DNA from: Acidobacterium sp.
GTDB lineage: Bacteria; Acidobacteriota; Terriglobia; Terriglobales; Acidobacteriaceae
Reading direction: 5' to 3'
Assembly (NCBI GenBank): GCA_003167515.1
Contig: PMSS01000120.1
Coordinates: 1-46,851 of the forward strand
Length of the DNA: 46,851 nt
The notes under the pieces are model-generated. The model worked only from the letters and a program-made list of their open reading frames with translations. It made no database searches and was not told where the DNA came from. A program made the position numbers and the translations under genes. The first letter of the stretch is position 1. Every line of letters starts with the position of its first letter. This document shows, in pieces, positions 40,867 to 46,851 of this stretch.

Positions 40867-42653
40867 AGCGAATCCCGGTAGCTCGCATCATTCTTACTCT
40901 CTTATTCGTGGGCATGCTGGCCACGCCGGTCATCCTGCGACGTCTCTCGTTGCGGCGCGGCCAACCGGACGCAGGCCACACTGATTGCCAGTCGGCGCTG
41001 GCGCGTTACGGTTTCTGTTTTGAGGAAGTCTCGAAGCAGGCGGAAGTTAACTTTGTGCACGAAGCTCCGCAACTCGATCCGAAGCTCGATCCGATCATGC
41101 CGGAGATCGCTTCGATGGGCGCCTCTGTCTCCATTGTGGATTACAACCGCGACGGATGGCCTGACATTTACGTTACTAACAGCAGAACCGGCAGCATGAA
41201 CCATCTTTACCGCAACAATCACGACGGCACTTTTACCGACGTGGCGCCGGAGCTGGGCATCGCCGATGTCAACAAGCCGGGCACAGGCGTCTCGATGGGC
41301 GTGGTGTGGGGCGATTACGACAATGACGGCTATGAGGACCTGTTCCTGATCAAGTGGGGCAAGCCGGAGCTCTTTCACAATGATCATGGGCAGGGTTTTA
41401 CCAACGTGACTGCCCAGGCTGGACTGCCCTCGTGGATCAATGCAAACACCGCGACGTGGCTCGACTACGATGGCGACGGAAAGCTGGACCTGTTTGTCGG
41501 AGGCTACTATCCGGAAGACGTAGACCTGTGGCATCTGAAGAACACGCGCATGATGCCGGAAAGCTTCGAGTACGCGAAGAACGGGGGCCGAAAGTATCTC
41601 TTTCATAATTTAGGCAACGGACACTTCGAAGAGGTTAGCGCGAAGGTTGGCATCGACAGCCGGCGGTGGGCGCTGGCTTGCGCGGCTGCCGATCTGCGCG
41701 GAACCGGCTATCCCGACCTATTCGTCGCCAATGATTACGGCGTCTCGGAACTCTACCTGAACGATCACGGCCATTTCCACGAAGCTGGCGAGCAGACCGG
41801 TGTGGGTTTTGCGCCGAAGAGCGGCATGAATGCGGCTTTCGGAGATATCTTTAACCAGGGAAAGTACGCGATTTATGTGTCGAATATCTCCGAGGAAGGA
41901 GTGCTGATTCAGGGAAACAACCTATGGGTTCCGCAGGAGGGCAGCGGCCTCCACTATCAGAACATGGCCCGCGATCTGGGCGTGGAGCTGGGCGGATGGA
42001 GCTTCGGCGCGCAGTTTGGCGACCTGAATAACGACGGCACTCTGGATCTATTTCTCGAGAATGGATACATTTCGGCGTCGAAAACCAGGAGCTATTGGTA
42101 TGACTTTTCGAAAGTGGCTGGCGGCAACAGCTCTATCATCAGCGATGCGGCGCACTGGCCGGCGTTCGACGGGCGCAGCCTTTCCGGCTACCAGCAGAAG
42201 AAAGTCTGGATCAACGACGGCTCGGGGAAATTCGAGGATGTAGCGCAGGCGACAGGCGTGACCGATCGCTACGATGGACGCGCGGTGGCGCTGGCGGATT
42301 TGTGGAACACAGGAGCGCTGGACGCCGTCGTCGCCAACCAGGCCGGCCCTCTGCTGATTTATAGGAACACTGTGGCTCCGGGGAACGACTGGATCGAGTT
42401 CGATCTGGAAGGCACGCGGAGCAACAGCAGCGCCATCGGGGCGCAGGTTATGCTGGTCTGGAATGGCGAGGAACAGATACAGTCCGTCTCGGGGGGCAAC
42501 GGGTTTGCATCTGAGAATGACCGGCGCCTGCACTTCGGGCTGGGGAAGAACCCACATATCGAGAAGGCGGTAATTCACTGGCCCTCGGGGGCCGTCCAGA
42601 CGCTCGAGAATCTCACGCCTAACCGCCTGTATCAGGTGAAGGAGCCCGCGTGA
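40863..42653 (+). CDS. CRTAC1-like FG-GAP/UnbV repeat protein
   Basis: A 596-residue exported protein. Its N-terminus is a signal-anchor (KRIPVARIILTLLFVGMLAT). The body is a beta-propeller-type series of FG-GAP/VCBS repeats with calcium loops: IVDYNRDGWPDIYVTNS, WGDYDNDGYEDLFLIKWG, WLDYDGDGKLDLFVGGY, FGDLNNDGTLDLFLENGY. The C-terminus has an ASPIC/UnbV domain (GAQVMLVWNGEEQIQSVSGG, RRLHFGLGKNPHIEKAVIHW). The ATG at 40863 is chosen because of the ATGA overlap with the preceding lipoprotein; the frame is open 38 codons earlier. It overlaps the RnfD-like gene (GTGA). Confidence 0.9.
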   Translation: MKRIPVARIILTLLFVGMLATPVILRRLSLRRGQPDAGHTDCQSALARYGFCFEEVSKQAEVNFVHEAPQLDPKLDPIMPEIASMGASVSIVDYNRDGWPDIYVTNSRTGSMNHLYRNNHDGTFTDVAPELGIADVNKPGTGVSMGVVWGDYDNDGYEDLFLIKWGKPELFHNDHGQGFTNVTAQAGLPSWINANTATWLDYDGDGKLDLFVGGYYPEDVDLWHLKNTRMMPESFEYAKNGGRKYLFHNLGNGHFEEVSAKVGIDSRRWALACAAADLRGTGYPDLFVANDYGVSELYLNDHGHFHEAGEQTGVGFAPKSGMNAAFGDIFNQGKYAIYVSNISEEGVLIQGNNLWVPQEGSGLHYQNMARDLGVELGGWSFGAQFGDLNNDGTLDLFLENGYISASKTRSYWYDFSKVAGGNSSIISDAAHWPAFDGRSLSGYQQKKVWINDGSGKFEDVAQATGVTDRYDGRAVALADLWNTGALDAVVANQAGPLLIYRNTVAPGNDWIEFDLEGTRSNSSAIGAQVMLVWNGEEQIQSVSGGNGFASENDRRLHFGLGKNPHIEKAVIHWPSGAVQTLENLTPNRLYQVKEPA

Positions 42654-43516
42654 CACCGCCGGTAGCCGTGAAGCAAACCGCCGAGGTCCCATCTGTTCCG
42701 CGCTGGAAGCAGATGCTGGACAGCCGGTTTGCGCCGCCGGTTTTGATCACGCTCATTTTGCTGGCGGGCAATCTGTCTTTCGGGATTCTCGAGAGCTACC
42801 AGAAAACGCTGCTGGCAATTGTAACCAGCATTGCGACAGAAATGGTGCTGGGGCGCATCTTTCTGCATAAGTGGCCGCATCCCGCGAGTGCCTACATTAC
42901 GGGGATCAGCGTCGGCATTCTGCTGCGCTCTCCGGCGTTCTGGCCGTATGCGCTGTGCGCAGCGCTTTCCATTACTTCGAAGTACGTGTTGCGTTATCGC
43001 GGGCGCCACATCTGGAACCCTTCTAACTTCGGCATCTGTGCAATGCTGGTTGTGGCGTCAGCGTCGGTGGCCGGACTCAGCATCCAGTGGGGCAATAACT
43101 TCGCCGCCGTGATTGTGATTTGGGTCCTGGGATCGCTGATTCTGTGGCGCGCCAAGCGGTTTCACATCACTGCTGTTTACGTGGTTTCGTTTTTCCTGCT
43201 CGGGTTTCTGCGCGCCCGTATCATCGGCGATCCCTGGCAGTCGGAAATCTCGCCCATGACGGGCCCCATGTACCAGCTCTTTATCTTTTTCATGATCACG
43301 GATCCCAAGACCACTGTCCGCACCCGCACGGGCCAGTGCGTCGTCGCCTTCGCCATTGCCTTCGTGGAATTCCTGATGCGTCTCGACCAGAGCGTGTATG
43401 CGCCGTTGTATGCGTTGTTCTGGGTTGGTCCGACGGCGCTGTTCGTCGAAATGTGGATCGATTCCCGTCGCACCCGCGCTGGTGGCGCCTTGAACCCACA
43501 GCCTGCTCGTCCTTAG
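42650..43516 (+). CDS. RnfD/NqrB-like flavin membrane protein
   Basis: A 288-residue membrane protein related to RnfD/NqrB, the FMN-carrying membrane subunits of Rnf and Na+-NQR redox pumps. Seen are YITGISVGILLRSPAFWPYA, the conserved RGRHIWNPSNFGI (NP motif), and SEISPMTGPMYQLFIFFMIT with DPKTT. In the family an FMN is bound to a Thr in a similar spot (S-G-A-T); here T204 of SPMTG is the candidate, but the context differs. There are about nine helices. The GTG start is coupled to CRTAC1 (GTGA). No other rnf or nqr subunit is nearby, so it acts alone or with the coupled repeat proteins. Confidence 0.85.
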   Translation: MTPPVAVKQTAEVPSVPRWKQMLDSRFAPPVLITLILLAGNLSFGILESYQKTLLAIVTSIATEMVLGRIFLHKWPHPASAYITGISVGILLRSPAFWPYALCAALSITSKYVLRYRGRHIWNPSNFGICAMLVVASASVAGLSIQWGNNFAAVIVIWVLGSLILWRAKRFHITAVYVVSFFLLGFLRARIIGDPWQSEISPMTGPMYQLFIFFMITDPKTTVRTRTGQCVVAFAIAFVEFLMRLDQSVYAPLYALFWVGPTALFVEMWIDSRRTRAGGALNPQPARP

Positions 43517-45081
43517 TTACCCACGGAGGAGGCCCCTGGCTGGAAACCGCAACGCTCGAGCATCCTCAGGATTTCGTCGTGCGTCGCGTCCAGCTTGCCC
43601 GCACTTTCCAGCAGGTCGTTCGCTTCGACGGCATACCAGTTGCGCCGCCCCGGCCGACCCAGCCCCGCGACGTTGAACGGCTCAATCGCGAGCAGAATGT
43701 CGCGGATCAATTCTGCCGATTCTGTTTTGGCCCGGGGCCGCTGCGCGCGCTCGAAAAGACGGACGCATTCAGGCCCAAAGACCGGATGCTCGCATAAGAG
43801 GAACGATGAAACCAGTTCTGGTTTGCCCAGCCTCCGCGCTGCTTCGGAATAGCTGGCCGCGGCAAAGTAGAGCAGCGAAAGCGCGGTAAACACGGGGAAG
43901 TTACTCATATTGGCATAGAGAGCCGCGATAAGTCGTGCGGTCGCGAGTAACTCGTGGTCCGTTTGTGTGGCATAGGTATCGAGCCTTCTATCGAGGTAGG
44001 GCGAACCCCAGTCCTCATCGATGATTTCCGCCAGGCGCGCGACTCCGAGCAGCGTCAGGGGGAACCCAGTCGACAGCAACGGATCGACAAAGCCTGCGGC
44101 CGATGGCAGAAGAGCCCATCGAGGTCCGGCAACCTGCGCTGAACGGAAACTCAGGCGGGGGATGTGGATAAAGGGCCGCTCCGCCTTCGCGGTTGCGAAC
44201 TGCTCATGCAACGCAGGAATGAGGTTCAGAAGCCGATCCCACGCCTGGCCGCTGTTTTCGAAGTGCAACTGAGCAGCGATCTGACTGGTTGCCGCAATCC
44301 CGGCGCTCGTCATTCCGTTATCGAATTGCAGCACCCATACCCATCCGCCATCGAAGATGTGATGCACCGCGGCGTCGTCGATCGGAAAGGGAGGAGCTTC
44401 CCCCGTTCGGCTATATTGTGTTTCTTCGAGGCGTCGAACCCCGAAAAAGTGGCTATAAAGTGCGTGGGTCGCCGGATAACCTTGTAACTCCCGTTCACCT
44501 ATGCCGAGAGCGTGATGAAGAAATCCGCGAGGTCCGGTCGCGTCAACTACAAACCTTGCGCGAAATGTCATAGCCTGCCCGTTCCGTTGCCCTTCCAGTC
44601 TCACTTCGCTTCCGCAATCTGCGAACCGGCGCAGCGCAACCTGATCCACGTATTCGACGCCCAGCTTCTGAGCTTCCTCGACCAGAAAGCTGTCGAAGTC
44701 AGCCCGGTACCAATGCGTGTCAGCAATCTCATCGCGCGGGCTGGCCGTAACCAGCAGTTGATCCTGAGGGTTCTGATCCGGAGGCTGCGGTGAAGCAAGC
44801 ACATGGTGATGAAATGTAAATCCGCGCTTCAGTCCACAGGCTATGTGGGGATAGGTTCGCTGCCAGCTTCCCCATTTCGCAAGCGGTCGCAGAGAGGGTA
44901 GGTTGTAGCGCGTGGCCAATTCTTCCAGCAACAGATTGGAGAGAGGCGTGGAGGATTCACCGATGACCACGCGCGGATGGGACCCCTTCTCGATCAGAAC
45001 AACCGAGTGCCCAAGCCGGCGTGCGATCATGGCCAGCAGCGACCCCGCAAACCCTGATCCTACGATCGCGATGTCATACAT
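43513..45081 (-). CDS. FAD-dependent halogenase-like oxidoreductase
   Basis: A 522-residue flavoprotein of the tryptophan-halogenase-like group. The FAD-binding start is MYDIAIVGSGFAGSLLAMIA (GxGxxG), a second flavin motif is VVDATGPRGFL, and IGESSTPLSNLLLEEL follows the first strand, as in this group. At residue 247 it has GGWVWVLQFDNG, a WxW pair close to the WxWxIP signature of flavin-dependent halogenases but with Leu-Gln instead of Ile-Pro. Halogenation is possible but not proven; monooxygenation is the alternative. It is five bases downstream of the radical SAM gene and converges on the RnfD-like gene with a four-base overlap. Confidence 0.85.
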   Translation of the reverse strand: MYDIAIVGSGFAGSLLAMIARRLGHSVVLIEKGSHPRVVIGESSTPLSNLLLEELATRYNLPSLRPLAKWGSWQRTYPHIACGLKRGFTFHHHVLASPQPPDQNPQDQLLVTASPRDEIADTHWYRADFDSFLVEEAQKLGVEYVDQVALRRFADCGSEVRLEGQRNGQAMTFRARFVVDATGPRGFLHHALGIGERELQGYPATHALYSHFFGVRRLEETQYSRTGEAPPFPIDDAAVHHIFDGGWVWVLQFDNGMTSAGIAATSQIAAQLHFENSGQAWDRLLNLIPALHEQFATAKAERPFIHIPRLSFRSAQVAGPRWALLPSAAGFVDPLLSTGFPLTLLGVARLAEIIDEDWGSPYLDRRLDTYATQTDHELLATARLIAALYANMSNFPVFTALSLLYFAAASYSEAARRLGKPELVSSFLLCEHPVFGPECVRLFERAQRPRAKTESAELIRDILLAIEPFNVAGLGRPGRRNWYAVEANDLLESAGKLDATHDEILRMLERCGFQPGASSVGN

Positions 45082-45086
45082 CTCGC

Positions 45087-46061
45087 TCAGCGGTTTCCTC
45101 CGCAGTGTTGGCAGACGACAAAGGGCAAAATAGTTTGCCCAATATTCATGCTATGCAACCGCGCGATTCGCTGCTGATGGCAATGCTCGCAGGTCGTGCT
45201 CCGGCGGAGATCCCACAGATCAGTAAAGACGCGTCCTCGGCGGAGCTTGATGCCATAAGCTGCAGCGGCTTCGACGGTCGCCAGTGTTGGTGGCGAGAAA
45301 TCGCCGCTCGTGGCCAGCTCCTCCATGGCTCCGTTGCCTCCTCGCGTCGGAATCAGTGTCGCTGCCGTCGCCCCGCAGTCAAAGGCGAACTCCAGCGAGC
45401 GAGCAGCCCATTCGAGCGCCTTTTCTTCCCGCATGAAGGGTGGCTTCACCAGGATGAAGACGCGCAGGTCGACATCATGCTTCAGCAGAAGATCGGCCGC
45501 CGTTGCAAATTGGTCGACCGACATCCGCTTGTTTAGTCGACTGAGCGTCTCCGGGTGAACTGTTTCGAGGCCCATAGCGACTTCAAGCGTGCCGCTCAAC
45601 CTGTCTCGAAATCGCCAGCAATCGTCGCCGACCAGTGCCGGATGACATTCCACGATCGATCGCTCGAAGTTAGTAACTCGATCGGCGATGGATGCATGGT
45701 CCTCGAGCGGAATTGCTTTCCTGTCGAAGAAGCTGCCGCTGTTATAGAGCTTGAGTTGTCGAGCCGGCGGCAGCCGATTTAAGGCATAATCGATCTGCGC
45801 CGGGATCGCGCCGAGCGCGGTATCGCTCGCCAGCGTGTTCCGCCAGAGATCGCACATCAGGCAGCGCCAGGGGCACTCGCGATTGGTGAGAAAGATGGTT
45901 GCAATCGGAACAACCTCTCCGGTCGCCGCGCATTCATCCTCGACGTGAAACGAGTAAGGCCGGAAAGGATCAAGCGCGTTGCGCCGCGGACGCCGCGTGA
46001 GAATCCAGGAGTCACGCTCGGCGATGGTCGTTGGGTAAGAAGACGGCAACGCGACCCTCAA
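45087..46061 (-). CDS. Radical SAM enzyme with C-terminal zinc ribbon
   Basis: A 324-residue enzyme. Cys63-x3-Cys67-x2-Cys70 (NRECPWRCLMCDLW) binds the 4Fe-4S cluster of radical SAM proteins. Then come YNSGSFFDRKAIPLEDHASI and TLEVAMGLETVHPETLSRLN, which fit the Elp3/TIGR01210-like subgroup. A C-terminal pair of CxxC motifs (CEHCHQQR and CQHCGG) suggests a zinc site. The start overlaps the stop of the PP-loop gene (ATGA), and the stop is five bases from the flavoprotein gene. The substrate is unknown; the context suggests a biosynthetic modification. Confidence 0.88.
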   Translation of the reverse strand: MRVALPSSYPTTIAERDSWILTRRPRRNALDPFRPYSFHVEDECAATGEVVPIATIFLTNRECPWRCLMCDLWRNTLASDTALGAIPAQIDYALNRLPPARQLKLYNSGSFFDRKAIPLEDHASIADRVTNFERSIVECHPALVGDDCWRFRDRLSGTLEVAMGLETVHPETLSRLNKRMSVDQFATAADLLLKHDVDLRVFILVKPPFMREEKALEWAARSLEFAFDCGATAATLIPTRGGNGAMEELATSGDFSPPTLATVEAAAAYGIKLRRGRVFTDLWDLRRSTTCEHCHQQRIARLHSMNIGQTILPFVVCQHCGGNR

Positions 46062-46851
46062 TGGTAGAGCGACAGAAACTGCTCGCGGTATTCAGCCTCG
46101 CGATAGGGCAGGTGTGCATGCAGGGAATCCTCAGGGAGAGCGCCGTGCTGGAAACGTCGCTTGGGGAAGACCGGCATGTCGAAACCGGTCACCGCTTTAA
46201 TCCCGCGCGCGACAATCTCGCCCTTCAGTTCGTAGAGGCGATCGACGCTGTAATGCGTCAGATCGATGAAAGGAATCGCTTCCGCCACTGCGATGACGTT
46301 AGGTCTCGTGCAGGGACTGAAGCCGTGGAAGCCGTGACGACGCCCCGTGGCATAGGTGCGTACATAGGAGCGGCTCAGTCCACCGCTGTAGGTGAGCGAG
46401 TGCTTGATCTTGCCGACGCCCCAGCCTTCCTGATAGAGCATTGAGTTATTAATCACGCTGCGAATGGTTAGTTCTGGATTCTCTTCGATCGGATAATCCT
46501 TCAGGTTCTCATCTCCGCCGTCGCCGTCGACTAAGTAGCGCCAGTCAGGATGGCGGGCGCGAATGCCGCGTCCCAGGGCCAGTGCCATCGTCGCTGACTC
46601 GATATCGAGCGGCTTATAGTCTTCCACCACTCGTATGGTCTCGTTCACATCGAGCGCCGACGCATCGGCTTCGATCGGCTCGAGGAACAGCGATAGCCCC
46701 AGTTGTTCCAGGAAGCATCGCGCCTGTCGCAAATCCGGGCCATCCCCAAGATCGAGAACGAAAGCCTTGAGCCGAGTCAGGTTCATGCCGAGCCGCTGCA
46801 TCACGTGATAGGTGGTGATGAAGACACTCCCGCTGTCGATGCCGCCGGAGA
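46058..46851 (-). CDS. Asparagine-synthase-like PP-loop protein (cut by window edge)
   Basis: About 263 C-terminal residues are visible. The open frame continues beyond the right edge, and its first codons give SGGIDSGSVFITTYHVMQRL, the ATP-binding PP-loop SGGxDS of asparagine synthetase-like enzymes. Further on are DIESATMALALGRGIRARHP, YLVDGDGGDENLKDYPIEEN (the second ATP/aspartyl-AMP site; D-G-x-G-G-D-E-N/E) and RPNVIAVAEAIPFIDL. The glutaminase half, if any, lies off the window. Such enzymes make amide or lactam bonds in some natural-product pathways. It is the first visible gene of the operon. Confidence 0.9.
   Translation of the reverse strand, partial: SGGIDSGSVFITTYHVMQRLGMNLTRLKAFVLDLGDGPDLRQARCFLEQLGLSLFLEPIEADASALDVNETIRVVEDYKPLDIESATMALALGRGIRARHPDWRYLVDGDGGDENLKDYPIEENPELTIRSVINNSMLYQEGWGVGKIKHSLTYSGGLSRSYVRTYATGRRHGFHGFSPCTRPNVIAVAEAIPFIDLTHYSVDRLYELKGEIVARGIKAVTGFDMPVFPKRRFQHGALPEDSLHAHLPYREAEYREQFLSLYH

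Noticed and set aside
1-46851. CRISPR arrays or phage gene blocks
   Set aside because: No regularly spaced direct repeats with unique spacers, no Cas genes, and no structural phage genes were seen.

Overview
The window is about 47 kb of GC-rich bacterial chromosome. I infer an Acidobacteriota genome. The reasons are family content, not a marker gene: a tandem-repeat GloVer-type secreted protein, a CadC-like winged-helix/TPR regulator, DUF4097-type repeats, many TonB/HlyD/TPR exported proteins, and a CRTAC1/UnbV-repeat pair coupled to an RnfD-like protein. No 16S rRNA gene or other direct taxonomic marker is present.

Layout. (1) 1-10.3 kb, minus strand: a respiratory complex I (NADH:quinone oxidoreductase) operon in the order nuoA-C-D-[two unknown genes]-E-F-[hicA-hicB]-G-H-J-K-L, with nuoL cut by the left edge. 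nuoB and nuoI are missing from their usual places, and a HicAB toxin-antitoxin pair sits between nuoF and nuoG. (2) 10.3-14 kb: ATP-dependent PEP carboxykinase, a hypothetical gene, a DksA/TraR-type zinc-finger protein and a membrane-anchored TPR protein. (3) 14.4-18.9 kb: a GloVer-repeat secreted protein coupled to a small CxxC protein, divergent from a winged-helix/TPR sensor-regulator. (4) 18.9-21.9 kb: gene-poor DNA with a decayed gene, a strong inverted repeat and three copies of a roughly 107-bp interspersed repeat around a tonB-like gene. (5) 21.9-27.5 kb: a glutaredoxin-like protein, several exported proteins, an RND/ABC-type periplasmic adaptor without its pump, a DUF4097 repeat protein and a DUF2752/zinc-ribbon pair.

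(6) 27.5-34.4 kb: an ArsR/SRPBCC operon with a readable promoter and two palindromic operators, methionine aminopeptidase, a BrnT/BrnA toxin-antitoxin pair plus a truncated second BrnA, a YmdB-type phosphodiesterase, an Rrf2 regulator, a Phd antitoxin followed by a candidate PD-(D/E)XK nuclease instead of the expected VapC/Doc, a MATE transporter and tRNA-Ser(GGA) with a clear terminator. (7) 34.8-37.1 kb: a response regulator with an RsbRD-like output domain and two adjacent AhpD-like genes. (8) 37.4-46.9 kb: a plus-strand, translationally coupled cassette (TPR/VCBS/UnbV lipoprotein, CRTAC1 protein, RnfD-like flavin membrane protein). It converges on a minus-strand operon of an asparagine-synthase-like PP-loop enzyme (cut by the right edge), a radical SAM enzyme and a flavin-dependent halogenase-like oxidoreductase.

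The best candidates for something undescribed are the RnfD/CRTAC1 cassette facing the halogenase/radical SAM/asparagine-synthase operon, the Phd plus PD-(D/E)XK pair, and the complex I operon that carries a toxin-antitoxin module while lacking nuoB and nuoI. All function calls come from reading translated sequence and motifs; no database search was run.
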